Origin: Luteibacter jiangsuensis
GTDB taxonomy: Bacteria > Pseudomonadota > Gammaproteobacteria > Xanthomonadales > Rhodanobacteraceae
Length of the DNA: 64,000 nt
Reading direction: 5' to 3'
NCBI RefSeq assembly: GCF_011742555.1
Contig: NZ_JAAQQR010000003.1
Span: 558,001 to 622,000 of the forward strand
The notes under the pieces are model-generated. The model was given only the letters and a program-made list of their open reading frames with translations, was not told where the DNA came from and did not search any database. Shown here piece by piece: positions 15,756 through 25,004 of this stretch. Position 1 is the first letter of the stretch, and each line of letters begins with the position of its first letter. A program made the translations under genes and the position numbers.

Positions 15756-18479
15756 TTACAGGTACGCGGTGCGGCGCGGAATCCTCACATGGATCTCCGT
15801 GCCTTCTCCCTGCGCCGTTTCGATCCGGATACTCCCGCGCAGGAAGGCCAAACGCTCGCGAATGCCCCGTAATCCGAAATGTCCCGTGGTCGATGCGCGT
15901 TCCACCGCGTCCGGATCGAACCCCAGGCCGTCGTCCGTCACCACGAGCCAAAGCTGCTTCGTTTCGTATGACACCGTGACATCGACCCGTGACCCTCGCG
16001 CGTGGCGAAACGCATTGGTCATCGCTTCCGTGGCAATGACAAGCAATGAGGCAGCCGTGCTCTCGCGCAGCGGCACGGGCTTGCCTTCGAGCGTGAGGGT
16101 GAAGGCGGGCCCATGCAAAGAAGCGAGGCGTTGTCCTTCGGCAAGCAAGGCGTCGTAAAGTCCTACGCCGGCATCGGGTGCACCGCGCAGTGTCTGGATG
16201 CGGTCGCGCCCTGCCACGATCACCTGTCTCGCCTCTTCGGCAACCTGGGCGATTTCGCGCCGCTCTTCGGTTGGAAGCGTGGGGCGGCGGGCCAACGCCT
16301 GCATGGTCAACATGGCGCCCTGAAAGCGCTGCAGCAGCGTGTCGTGTATGTCCCGTGCCAACGCGTCGCGTTCTTCCGAGCGCACGCGTAAACGCAGTGC
16401 CACGGCACGCATGCGCAACCACAGCACCAATACGAACAAGCCCGCCAACGCGCTCACCCACAAGACGGTAAAGCCCGCCGTCTCGCGAAACGCGGCCGTT
16501 CGGTGGATAGCGAGGACGGCCGGTTTGGCCGAGACCTCCGTGCCGAGCACCGCCCTCACTTCGAAAGTCGAACGTCCTGCGGGAAACTGGGGGAATGACA
16601 CCTGCCGGCTTTCACCGGCATCCGTCCACGAGGGTGCTGAAGGAAGCAGCCGGTACTGGAAGCGAACCCGATCCGGGCGCGATAGTTCCGGTACGGTGAA
16701 GCGAATGGCCAGGTCTTTCTCGTCCGGCCCCAGGCCGAGCCCTGCGCCGTCCATCGACCGGTGACGGCCGCCGACGTCGACGCCCTCGATGCGAGGCGTC
16801 GCAGGTGCGCGAGGCTCGGGGTAGTGCGCCGGATCGATCCACGACAGGCCGGCCACGGTCTTGGCCCAGATCCGCCCGTCCGCGCTCATGCGAAGGCTTG
16901 GCAGGCCACGGTCGGGATCGGCACCGCCGGGGATGCCGTCCACGGAGTCGAAGCGGTCGAACTGGATGTGCGTGTTCGGATCTTCCAGGTTCATGCGGCT
17001 CGCGGGCATGCGCGAGCGGAAAACCAGCGCCGAGGTTTCCACCCAAAGGAAACCATCACGGTCGAGCGCGAGCCCGGTAACCCAGTTCAATAGATCGGGT
17101 GGCTCGGTACGAACGGTTCGGAAGCATGTGCCATCGAAAAACTGCACGCCCCGATCCCCGCCCACCCAAGCTCCCCCGCGGTCGGCGACGACCGCCTTGA
17201 TGGGGCCGGTTGTCAGTCCCTGCGCTTCCCCTTCGATGGCGAGCTTGCCTTCGGTGATCCACGCGAGCAGGGGTCTTCCGGCAAGCCCCAGCCATAGGGC
17301 ACCGCCGGAGCCTGCCGCGCCTGTCACGGGAAGGGCGGGCAAGGCAGGCAACGGCATCCACTGCGCGCCATTCCAGACGGAAGCGATTGATGTTCCACGA
17401 CCCATGTCGGACGCCTTGGCCGCGACGATTTGCCCCGCGCCGGAAATCGCGACGAACGACACGTCGCGTGTGTTCCCGCCATACGGAAGCGGCGCCGCCA
17501 GCGATGGTTCGCCGTCGCCGAGGCGCCATACGCCCTGTTCGTTCGCCGCCCAGGCGATGTCGCGTTTCAGATCCAGCGCCATCGAGAACACCAGGGATGG
17601 CGGCCCATGGGGCGTTCGGGTGCCATCGGCGTCGATGCGCAGCAGGGGCATGTTGTCGCTGCCCACCCAGGTCGTTCCGCGCGCGGTGGTAGCTGCCTCT
17701 ACCTGGTGCAAGCCTTCCGGCAGCGGCACGGGCACAAACGGAGTGCGCCGAAAGAGATCCAGGCCCCCTTCGGTCCCGACCCAGATATTCCCGGCGGTGT
17801 CCTCGAGCAGAGGCTGCGGGAACGCGCCGGTGAGGCCATTCGCCCGGGTGAACGTTTCCACGACCGGTACATGCCCGTCCCGCTCGGCGACATCGAGCGC
17901 TTCCCTCGATGCGTGCAGCACACCTGTCGTGCGGGTGATCCAGAGCGCCCCGCTGCGCGAGACGAGCAAGCCGTTGACCTGCGTGTCGAATATCGGTTTG
18001 GCGATCGGTGCCAGCCTCGTTCCCTGACGCCGGAACATGTGGACGCCATCATCGGTGCGGGTGAAGAGGCGGTCGCCGCGGCCAAGGGCCACCTCGCGAA
18101 TGCCTTCATGTGCCACGGCGATCGAAGCGGCGGCGTCCTGCCCACGCGGCTTGACCCACAGATCGCCGTTGGCGACCCACCACGTATTGCCGTCCGCATC
18201 GGTGGCCGGACGCGGTTCGAGGATGCCGGGCACGGTCTGGAACGTACGAAAGGCCTTGCCATCGAACCGGGCTCTTCCCCGTCCGGCGCGCATCCAGAGG
18301 AACCCGTGGTCGTCCAGGGCCAGGCGGGAAATGTCCCCAGGGGCGCCGCCGAGCCTTGTGAACGACACGTGTTGGAACTGCGTCAGCGATTCGGCGGGTT
18401 GTTCGGCGGCGTACGCGGCCGCCCCCACTCCACCGGCGACGAAGAAGATGAGAGTGAGGAAGGGGGCCCTGAATCGCAT
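15756..18479 (-). CDS. Two-component sensor kinase with periplasmic propeller (HisKA_3 type)
   Basis: A large 907-residue membrane kinase. It has a signal peptide or first membrane segment (1-25) and a long periplasmic part made of two-component-propeller repeats, with phrases such as GDISRLALDDHGFLWMRAG and TAGNIWVGTEGGLDLFRR. A Y_Y_Y-like domain follows (about 560-650), then a transmembrane segment (FTVLWVSALAGLFVLVLWL), the dimerisation/phosphoacceptor motif ARDIHDTLLQRFQG (His712) and an HATPase with TEAMTNAFRHA and DDGLGFD. The signal sensed is unknown; propeller sensors often detect sugars or cell-surface cues. It converges with the NarL-type regulator. Confidence 0.9.
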   Translation of the reverse strand: MRFRAPFLTLIFFVAGGVGAAAYAAEQPAESLTQFQHVSFTRLGGAPGDISRLALDDHGFLWMRAGRGRARFDGKAFRTFQTVPGILEPRPATDADGNTWWVANGDLWVKPRGQDAAASIAVAHEGIREVALGRGDRLFTRTDDGVHMFRRQGTRLAPIAKPIFDTQVNGLLVSRSGALWITRTTGVLHASREALDVAERDGHVPVVETFTRANGLTGAFPQPLLEDTAGNIWVGTEGGLDLFRRTPFVPVPLPEGLHQVEAATTARGTTWVGSDNMPLLRIDADGTRTPHGPPSLVFSMALDLKRDIAWAANEQGVWRLGDGEPSLAAPLPYGGNTRDVSFVAISGAGQIVAAKASDMGRGTSIASVWNGAQWMPLPALPALPVTGAAGSGGALWLGLAGRPLLAWITEGKLAIEGEAQGLTTGPIKAVVADRGGAWVGGDRGVQFFDGTCFRTVRTEPPDLLNWVTGLALDRDGFLWVETSALVFRSRMPASRMNLEDPNTHIQFDRFDSVDGIPGGADPDRGLPSLRMSADGRIWAKTVAGLSWIDPAHYPEPRAPATPRIEGVDVGGRHRSMDGAGLGLGPDEKDLAIRFTVPELSRPDRVRFQYRLLPSAPSWTDAGESRQVSFPQFPAGRSTFEVRAVLGTEVSAKPAVLAIHRTAAFRETAGFTVLWVSALAGLFVLVLWLRMRAVALRLRVRSEERDALARDIHDTLLQRFQGAMLTMQALARRPTLPTEERREIAQVAEEARQVIVAGRDRIQTLRGAPDAGVGLYDALLAEGQRLASLHGPAFTLTLEGKPVPLRESTAASLLVIATEAMTNAFRHARGSRVDVTVSYETKQLWLVVTDDGLGFDPDAVERASTTGHFGLRGIRERLAFLRGSIRIETAQGEGTEIHVRIPRRTAYL

Positions 18480-18530
18480 GCCCCCTATTGTCCGTTACAT
18501 CGGCGGCTGGGGCACCGTCCGGTAGACGGC

Positions 18531-20162
18531 TCAACTCACCCCCGTCGGCCCCTCCAACACCAACCGAACCTTCCGCGCCAGATCCGCCCGCGCATACGGC
18601 TTGTGGATCATCTCGAACTCCCGACCGCCCGCGTCCTCGCGCTCGATGGACGAGTTGGCATAGCCCGTGGTCAGCAGGATGCGCACGCGTGGCAGGCGCT
18701 CGCGCACCTGACGGGCGAGCATCACCCCGTTCATGCTGCCGGGCATGATCAGGTCGGTGAACAGCATGTCGAAGGTTTCGCCGTCGTCGAGCCGCTTCAG
18801 CGCTTCCGAGGCATTGTGCGAGACGGACACGTCGTAACCGTAGTCTTCGAGAATGTCGCGCGCGAGATCGGCCACGTCCTCGCGGTCTTCCACGACCAGG
18901 ATGCGTGCGTGGCCACGTTGCTCGGCGGCCGCTTGGTGCTGCTTTTCGATGGGGTGCGTGATGTCCTGGCCCACGGCGGGGAAGAACAGTCGCACTGTCG
19001 TGCCCACGTTCTCCTCGGAATAGATGTGCACGCTGCCGCCGGACTGGCGGGCGAATCCATACACCATGGAAAGGCCCAGGCCCGTACCGCGACCTTCTTC
19101 CTTGGTGGTGAAGAACGGTTCCATCACGCGCTTGATGATTTCCGGGGGCATGCCGGTGCCCGTGTCGGTGATGGCGATCTCGACATATTCGCCCGCCTGC
19201 AAATCGCTGAAGAGCCGCGAATCGCCCGCCGCGATGTGCACCTTGCGGGTGCCGATGGTGATGCGCTGGCTCTCCCGGCCGGCCATGGCGTCGCGCGCGT
19301 TGATGAGCACGTTGAGGAGCGCCACCTCGCCCTGGGTCGGATCGATGCGACACAGTGGAAGGTCGTCGTCGAACTCCAGGCGGATATCCGCGGCCTCGCC
19401 GAGCACGCGCACCATCATGTCGTGCATGCCGGAGATCAGCGCATTCGCGTTCACCGTGCGGCCGTCCAGGCGCTGCTTGCGCGCGAATGCCAGCAACTGC
19501 TGCGTCAAGGTGGCGGCACGGTGCACCGCGCGCTGCGACGACTCCACATACCGGGCGACCCGCGCAGGATCGGCATCCGGCTTTTCGTTGGTCATCGCGA
19601 TACCTTCGAGGTAGCCGGTGATGACCTGGAGCAGGTTGTTGAAGTCGTGCGCGATGCCGCCGGTCAATTGCCCGAGGGCTTCCATCTTCTGCGCTTGCCG
19701 GAGCGCGTCTTCGGCATCGCGGCGCCGGCTCACATCGAGCTGGGACGCGAAGAAATAGATCAACTTGCCGTCGCGGTCGTAAATCGGCGAGATGAACAAT
19801 GCATTCCAGAACGTCGAGCCGTCCTTCTTGTAGTTAAGGATCTCGGTCGCGATTTCCCGGCTCCCTGCGATTGCCTTCCGAATCTCCGCGATCGTGTCAG
19901 GGTCGGTGTCCTTGCCTTGCAGGAACCGGCAGTTCTCCCCCATCAGTTCGTCCGCCTCGTAGCCCGTCATGCGAATGAAGGCTTCGTTGGCGAAGACGAT
20001 GGGGTTGTCTGGCAAGTTGGGGTTGGTGACGATCATCGGCATGCGCGTGGTCTGCACGGCAGCAAAGAAGATGTCGTGTTCGGGATGATCCATCCCGGTG
20101 TAGCCCACCTCGACGCGCTTGCCCTGGGGCTTTGGCGTCAGCCATGTCGGTTCGTCGCTCAT
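18531..20162 (-). CDS. LOV-domain hybrid histidine kinase (blue-light photoreceptor)
   Basis: A 543-residue soluble kinase. The N-terminal LOV/PAS domain (about 30-150) holds GENCRFLQG, with Cys78 as the photoadduct cysteine, followed by the FMN-contacting Asn residues of [12 protein letters not shown]. Next come a HisKA domain ([12 protein letters not shown], His172), an HATPase ([40 protein letters not shown]) and a C-terminal receiver (Asp470 in FTDLIMPG, Lys521). This is the LOV-HK-receiver layout known from plant-associated bacteria. The ATG at 20162 was preferred to a TTG 8 codons upstream. No transmembrane segment is present, so it senses light in the cytoplasm. No separate output regulator is adjacent. 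Confidence 0.92.
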   Translation of the reverse strand: MSDEPTWLTPKPQGKRVEVGYTGMDHPEHDIFFAAVQTTRMPMIVTNPNLPDNPIVFANEAFIRMTGYEADELMGENCRFLQGKDTDPDTIAEIRKAIAGSREIATEILNYKKDGSTFWNALFISPIYDRDGKLIYFFASQLDVSRRRDAEDALRQAQKMEALGQLTGGIAHDFNNLLQVITGYLEGIAMTNEKPDADPARVARYVESSQRAVHRAATLTQQLLAFARKQRLDGRTVNANALISGMHDMMVRVLGEAADIRLEFDDDLPLCRIDPTQGEVALLNVLINARDAMAGRESQRITIGTRKVHIAAGDSRLFSDLQAGEYVEIAITDTGTGMPPEIIKRVMEPFFTTKEEGRGTGLGLSMVYGFARQSGGSVHIYSEENVGTTVRLFFPAVGQDITHPIEKQHQAAAEQRGHARILVVEDREDVADLARDILEDYGYDVSVSHNASEALKRLDDGETFDMLFTDLIMPGSMNGVMLARQVRERLPRVRILLTTGYANSSIEREDAGGREFEMIHKPYARADLARKVRLVLEGPTGVS

Positions 20163-20324
20163 TGGTGTCCAGAGTTGTGGCGGCAACGGGGCGGTGGGTA
20201 GCCACCGCCTTGCGTATCGTCGCCCGGAGTCTGCAAAACGGCATCTTAGCGGCGGGTGACTCCCCGGATCCGCTCTTCACGCAGACATCATGGCGATGGT
20301 GGTCTCGCGCATGACCCGGCCGGT

Positions 20325-22445
20325 TCAGTTCCGGCCGCAGGCCAGCACCACCATGGCACGCGGCGGGCATATGAACGTCTGGCCGCCGGGGGCATTCAGC
20401 CCGGGCGCCAATTCGGTGGCTGTCGAGAGGGCCACCGTCCACTCGGGGCACTCGCTGCGCTCGGGCAGCTTGAACTCGACACCTTCGGCCCAGGCGTTCA
20501 CCAGCAGGAGCAGGGTCGCGTCCGTACCGGGCCGGTGCACACCCGTTTGCTGCGCGCGTCCGTCCATGAGGGCGGCGATCGAGCGTGCCCCGGCATCGGT
20601 CCACTGCGCTTCGCCGGCTTCCGAGCCGTCGGGCGCAAGCCACACGATGTCGTGTACGCCGCTGGCCTCGTCATAGCGCCCATCGAGGAAGCGGCCGCGG
20701 CGAAGCAGGGGGAAGCGCTGGCGCAAGGCCGTCAGCTCCCGCACGAAGTCCGCGAGCCGGCCCTCGGTCGGGTCGCGCTCCCAGTCGATCCAGGCAATCT
20801 CGCTGTCCTGGCCATAGGTGTTGTTGTTGCCGCCTTGCGTCTGGGCGCGTTCGTCGCCGGCCAGAAGCATCGGCGTGCCCTTGGAGAGGAAGAGCGTGGC
20901 CAGCAGGTTGCGCATCTGCCGCTCGCGCAGCGCATTGATCTCGGCGTCGTCCGTTTCGCCCTCCGCCCCGCCGTTCCACGAATGGTTGTTGTCGGAGCCG
21001 TCCCTGTTGTCCTCGCCGTTGGCCTCGTTGTGCTTCTCGTTGTAGCTCACCAGGTCGTACAGCGTGAATCCGTCGTGGGCGGTGATGAAGTTCACGCTGG
21101 CCCAGGGGCGGCGTCCACGCTTGTCGAAGAAATCGGCCGAGCCCGTGAGCCGCTTGCCGAAGTCGGCCAGGGTGCCTTCGTCGCCCTTCCAGAAGGCGCG
21201 CACATCGTCGCGGAAGCGATCGTTCCACTCCGCCCAGCCCGGCGGGAAGTGGCCCACCTGATAGCCGCCCGGACCGCAATCCCACGGCTCGGCGATCATC
21301 TTCACGGATGCCAGCACCGGGTCCTGTGCCACGGCATCCAGGATGCCGCCGCGCTGGTCGAAGCCCGAGGGTTCGCGACCCAGGATGGTCGCCAGGTCGA
21401 AGCGGAACCCGTCCACATGCATGTCGGTGACCCAATACCGAAGCGAATCCATCACCATCTGGATCACCCGCGGGTGGCTCACGTTGAGCGTGTTCCCGGT
21501 ACCGGTGTCGTTGATGTAGAAGCGCGGGTCCTCGGCCAGCCGGTAGTACGACACGTTGTCGATGCCGCGCAGCGACAGGGTCGGCCCCAGCTCGCTGCCC
21601 TCGGCCGTGTGGTTGTAGACCACGTCGAGCAGTACCTCGAGCCCCTGTCGGTGCGCCGCCTTGACCAGGTCGCGGAACTCGTCGCGGTGCCCGTTGGACA
21701 GGTAGCGGCGCTTGATCGCGAAGAAACCGATGGTGTTGTAGCCCCAGTAGTTCCGTCGATTCGCCTCGAGCAGATGCCGGTCGTCGAGATAGGCGTGCAT
21801 GGGCAGCAGCTCCACGGCCGATACGCCCAGCGAACGAATGCCTTCCAGCACGGCAGGCGTGGCCAGGCCCGCGCAGGTGCCTCGCACGTCCTCGGCCACG
21901 GCCGGATGCCGCATGGTGTAGCCGCGAACGTGGGTTTCCATGATGACCGTCTCGTCCCATGGGGTCATCGGCCGCTGATCGTCACCCCAGTCGTAATTGT
22001 CTTCCACGACAACGGCCTTGGGCACGAACGGCGCGCTGTCGCGCTCGTCGAAGCTCAGGTCGGCGTCGGGGTGACCCACGGTGTAGCCATACAGCTCGTC
22101 GCACCACACCAGGTCGCCGGAAAGCTCGCGGGCATACGGGTCGATCAGGAGCTTGTTGGCGTTGAAGCGGTGCCCTTGCGTGGGTTCATAGGGCCCATGC
22201 ACGCGGTACCCATAAAGCTGGCCGGGTTTGACGTCCGGCAGATAGCCGTGCCACACCTCGTCGGTGTATTCGGGCAGGTCGATGCGGGTCTCGTTGCCGT
22301 CGGCGTCGAAGAGGCACAGTTCCACCCGGGTGGCATTGGCGGAGAACAGCGCGAAATTGGTGCCGGAACCGTCGAAGGTGGCGCCGCGCGGGAACGGACG
22401 ACCCTCCGCGACGACGATGGCGGAGGCAGGGGGATTCTGAGTCAT
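20325..22445 (-). CDS. glgX: Glycogen debranching enzyme GlgX
   Basis: A 706-residue GH13 isoamylase-type enzyme that cleaves alpha-1,6 branches from phosphorylase-limit glycogen. It starts with the CBM48-like domain (GATFDGSGTNFALFSANA), then the (beta/alpha)8 barrel. This carries the conserved regions LLDVVYNHT, DGFRFDLAT (nucleophile Asp), MIAEPWD (acid Glu) and NFITAHDGFTLYDLVSYNEKHN. Length fits the family. No other glycogen genes lie beside it here. It is divergent from blaI across about 150 bp. Confidence 0.95.
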   Translation of the reverse strand: MTQNPPASAIVVAEGRPFPRGATFDGSGTNFALFSANATRVELCLFDADGNETRIDLPEYTDEVWHGYLPDVKPGQLYGYRVHGPYEPTQGHRFNANKLLIDPYARELSGDLVWCDELYGYTVGHPDADLSFDERDSAPFVPKAVVVEDNYDWGDDQRPMTPWDETVIMETHVRGYTMRHPAVAEDVRGTCAGLATPAVLEGIRSLGVSAVELLPMHAYLDDRHLLEANRRNYWGYNTIGFFAIKRRYLSNGHRDEFRDLVKAAHRQGLEVLLDVVYNHTAEGSELGPTLSLRGIDNVSYYRLAEDPRFYINDTGTGNTLNVSHPRVIQMVMDSLRYWVTDMHVDGFRFDLATILGREPSGFDQRGGILDAVAQDPVLASVKMIAEPWDCGPGGYQVGHFPPGWAEWNDRFRDDVRAFWKGDEGTLADFGKRLTGSADFFDKRGRRPWASVNFITAHDGFTLYDLVSYNEKHNEANGEDNRDGSDNNHSWNGGAEGETDDAEINALRERQMRNLLATLFLSKGTPMLLAGDERAQTQGGNNNTYGQDSEIAWIDWERDPTEGRLADFVRELTALRQRFPLLRRGRFLDGRYDEASGVHDIVWLAPDGSEAGEAQWTDAGARSIAALMDGRAQQTGVHRPGTDATLLLLVNAWAEGVEFKLPERSECPEWTVALSTATELAPGLNAPGGQTFICPPRAMVVLACGRN

Positions 22446-22550
22446 GGACGAGGCGCCGACGGAAGGTGGCCAAGCATCCGGGGCCGACAGTCGAGAGGGC
22501 GTTGAGGACGGGCGATGCCCGCGTGCAGGGCGTTGGACCCGCCATGTGCG

Positions 22551-22562
22551 CTACACTTGTAG
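22551..22562. promoter_or_regulatory. BlaI/MecI-type operator before blaI
   Basis: The perfect inverted repeat CTACA-CT-TGTAG lies 37 nt upstream of the blaI start, where autoregulation is expected. It has the TACA/TGTA core known for BlaI/MecI operators. Matching sites occur at 24111, 24131, 34990 and 35008. Confidence 0.75.
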
Positions 22563-22599
22563 TGGCCTGCCATTTTCCCCTCCCGATTGCGGACTACCC

Positions 22600-22968
22600 A
22601 TGCTCCTCCCAGACACCGAGTTGGAAGTCATGAAAGCCCTCTGGGAAAAGCACCCGCAAAGCGCGCGTGAATTACACGATGCGCTTGCCGCTCGCACCGG
22701 TTGGGCCCTGTCCACCACGCGCACGGTGCTCGATCGCATGCGCGCCAAGGAACTGGTCTCGCGCACCGAAGTGCACGGGCTCGCCGTGTTCTCGCCGGCC
22801 AGGAGCAAGGTCGACGTGCTCGGGACCTCGCTGGCCCATCTGTTCCGGGACGTTCTCGAAGTGCCGGGCAGCGTTCCGGTGTCCGCTCTGACCGGAAGCA
22901 CGCTGCTCAACGACGACGAACTGGCGGAACTGGATCGCATGCTCAACGGCCGCAAGCGGCGCTCATGA
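22600..22968 (+). CDS. blaI: BlaI/MecI/CopY-family transcriptional repressor
   Basis: A 122-residue winged-helix repressor. The family motifs are ELEVMKALWEKHPQSARELHDAL at the N-terminus and the recognition region WALSTTRTVLDRMRAKELVSR. The C-terminal dimerisation helix ends NDDELAELDRMLNG. It is relieved by proteolysis in the classical system. The ATG at 22600 was chosen because the homologous region starts there; the open frame runs 52 codons further up without family similarity. It overlaps the M56 peptidase gene by ATGA. A palindromic operator lies 37 nt upstream. The gene symbol reflects the family; the natural inducer is not known. Confidence 0.88.
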   Translation: MLLPDTELEVMKALWEKHPQSARELHDALAARTGWALSTTRTVLDRMRAKELVSRTEVHGLAVFSPARSKVDVLGTSLAHLFRDVLEVPGSVPVSALTGSTLLNDDELAELDRMLNGRKRRS

Positions 22969-24080
22969 ATGCGCTGACGGTTCTCACGGGGTGCGTGTGC
23001 GGCGTGCTAGTGGGCACCGGCATGGCGGCTGCGCTGGCGCGCGTGCAGAACGGCCTCTCGGCACGAGTGCGTCACGCATGCGCGTCCGCGGCGTTCTGGC
23101 TCACGGCGACGCTTCCACTCCCGCTCGTCTGTTTCGGCGATGCCTTCGTCACGCCGAACGCGCAGGCCGTCTGGGGCAGGGCGGCGGCCGTCTTCTCCGA
23201 TGCGTTGCCTGCCCAACCGTGGCTGGCAACGCTGGCACGCGGTCTGCTTTACGCGGGCATGGCCGTGGCCGCTGCGGGTATGTGTCGTCTCGCACGCCAG
23301 GTATGGCGAACGGCCGGCTTGCGCAGGGCCCTTCGTCCGAACGAAGCCACCCGGCCTGCCGTCGCGACGGCGAGCGTGCCTGGTCCCATGCTGATCGGAT
23401 ACCGCCGTCCCGTCGTCGTGATGCCTGAAACGATGCAGGGCTGCGCACCCGGTGTGGTGCAGGCGCTTGTTCGGCACGAGCAGGCGCACGCTGTCCGGTG
23501 GGACAACTGGCGGCTTCTGACGGAGAACGCTGCGATGTCGCTGCTGCCATGGTGCGTGCCGTTGCGCGCATTGCACCGGATGCTCGCGGCCGCGCGCGAG
23601 GAGCTGTGCGACGCGATGGCGCTGCGGAACGCCGACGAATCGACGCGAATCGGTTATGCGCAGGCACTGGTCGATGCGCTTCGACATGCCGCGACGTACC
23701 GCACTCTGGGTTCCACCATGTCGGGGCCCATGTCCGCGCTGCGTCGTCGCATGGATGCCATTCTGGAGCCGTCGTCTGCGACGGCATCGCCGCCATGGCG
23801 ACAGCGCGGCATCGCCGGCATGGCCCTGTCGACGGGCACGCTGGCCGCCGCGCTCATGTGGTGCGTCGGCGGTGGCCTGGAGACCGTGGCCGGCCTGCAC
23901 GGCATGACGATGCGCTTCGCGGCCCTGGATGGCACGGGCGGCGTTTATCGCGTGACCACCCTCGGCGGCCCGGCGGAAACGGGCATACACGCATTTGCCC
24001 CGGGGCCGTACCAGGTTCGCTTCGCCCGGACGTCTTCCGGCGAATGGGTGGTCAGGACGAGCCCGGTCGGCCAGCCCTGA
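22965..24080 (+). CDS. M56-family membrane metallopeptidase (BlaR1-like, no sensor domain)
   Basis: A 371-residue membrane protein translated in step with blaI (ATGA overlap). Hydrophobic segments are seen near residues 1-25, 38-60, 85-110 and 285-305. The zinc motif HEQAH lies in VRHEQAHAVRWDNW, and REELCDAMAL supplies the third ligand region. In BlaR1/MecR1 such a peptidase triggers loss of the repressor. Here, however, the protein ends about 70 residues after the last membrane segment, so the penicillin-binding sensor domain of BlaR1 is absent. What activates it must therefore be different, perhaps a partner protein or cell-wall damage. Confidence 0.85.
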   Translation: MNALTVLTGCVCGVLVGTGMAAALARVQNGLSARVRHACASAAFWLTATLPLPLVCFGDAFVTPNAQAVWGRAAAVFSDALPAQPWLATLARGLLYAGMAVAAAGMCRLARQVWRTAGLRRALRPNEATRPAVATASVPGPMLIGYRRPVVVMPETMQGCAPGVVQALVRHEQAHAVRWDNWRLLTENAAMSLLPWCVPLRALHRMLAAAREELCDAMALRNADESTRIGYAQALVDALRHAATYRTLGSTMSGPMSALRRRMDAILEPSSATASPPWRQRGIAGMALSTGTLAAALMWCVGGGLETVAGLHGMTMRFAALDGTGGVYRVTTLGGPAETGIHAFAPGPYQVRFARTSSGEWVVRTSPVGQP

Positions 24081-24110
24081 GCGCCCCAGCGGAGGATTGT
24101 GCTTGCCATG

Positions 24111-24142
24111 CTACAGGTGTAGCGTATGGGCTACATAAGTAG
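24111..24142. promoter_or_regulatory. Double BlaI-type operator before the TlpA-like gene
   Basis: Two palindromes, CTACA-GG-TGTAG (24111-24122) and CTACATAAGTAG (24131-24142, within GGGCTAC...GTAGCCC), are spaced 20 bp start to start. They lie in the gap between the M56 gene and the thioredoxin-like gene, just upstream of its start. The gene thus seems to have its own BlaI-controlled promoter. Confidence 0.7.
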
Positions 24143-24156
24143 CCCATAGGTGGATC

Positions 24157-24891
24157 GTGCTCTCAATTTTCCTCGCCGGCCTGTGGCTCGGTTCCAGCGC
24201 AACGACCGTTCCGGCAGCTGCCTCGACCACGGAGTCCGCGCCGCCTTCCCTGCTCGAGCAGCTCGCCATTCCAAGTGACTACCGCGTGTCGTTCGAAGAC
24301 CAGACGGGTCGTCCGCTCTCGTACGCGCAGTTCAAGGCGGCGATGGCCACCCGGCCGTTCGGTGTCGAGAAGGACCGGATGACGCACAAGGCGATCTTGA
24401 AGCTCGAAAGCGACGCCGATATCGCCAAGGCGCATGCGGAACAGACCCAACCGAAGTCCCTCGCCATTCAGGGCCATCCGTTTCCGGCTTTCAGTGCGCA
24501 AACGCTCGACGGAAAGAAGATCGACTTGGCGTCGCTGCGCGGAAAGCCGTTCGTCGCGAACTTCTTTTTCGCCCAGTGCGCGCCGTGTATTGCGGAAACG
24601 CCGGTCCTTTCCGCGTTCCACAAGGCCCATCCCGACATCGCCGTGGTTGCATTCACTTTCGACGATGCCGCCACGGCGCGCGAGTTCGCGCGAGCCCGAC
24701 ATTTCAACTGGCCGGTGCTGCCCGATCAGCAGTCAGTGGCGGAGCAGGCCGGCATCAAGATCTATCCGACCATGATGCTGGTCGATGGCGACGGCATCGT
24801 CGCCAAGGCGACGGTTTCCGATGCGATTCACGCGGCAGGCAAGCCGCTTTCCGTGGCCGATCTGGAGCGCTGGGTGAAGGACACCCGATAA
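24157..24891 (+). CDS. TlpA-like exported thiol-disulfide oxidoreductase
   Basis: A 244-residue exported protein with a short signal peptide (residues 1-22). Its C-terminal thioredoxin fold runs from about residue 105 (IQGHPFPAFSAQTLDGKKIDL), with the active site CAPC in FFFAQCAPCIAE and the cis-proline in IKIYPTMMLVDGDG. The N-terminal 80 residues are specific to this protein. Reducing or oxidising periplasmic thiols is the likely job. It starts with GTG at 24157 behind AGGTGG, 15 nt after a double BlaI-type operator, so it is probably induced with the repressor system. Its partner is unknown. Confidence 0.85.
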   Translation: MLSIFLAGLWLGSSATTVPAAASTTESAPPSLLEQLAIPSDYRVSFEDQTGRPLSYAQFKAAMATRPFGVEKDRMTHKAILKLESDADIAKAHAEQTQPKSLAIQGHPFPAFSAQTLDGKKIDLASLRGKPFVANFFFAQCAPCIAETPVLSAFHKAHPDIAVVAFTFDDAATAREFARARHFNWPVLPDQQSVAEQAGIKIYPTMMLVDGDGIVAKATVSDAIHAAGKPLSVADLERWVKDTR

Positions 24892-25004
24892 CTGCGGCGA
24901 GGGGGCATTCCCAAGGGGAATGAGCGATATACCTCCGTCTGGCTGACCGGGAGGCCCTTCGCCGCGTAGCATGCGCAGCAGTCTTCGTACTGGAACTCCC
25001 CTCC

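Noticed and set aside
17430-20201. 923-codon plus-strand frame opposite the two kinases
   Set aside because: It is antisense to two kinases with intact motifs. Its Arg/His/Gly-rich composition is typical of a shadow frame.
20256-22505. 749-codon plus-strand frame opposite glgX
   Set aside because: It is antisense to an enzyme with all catalytic motifs and shows no recognisable domain.
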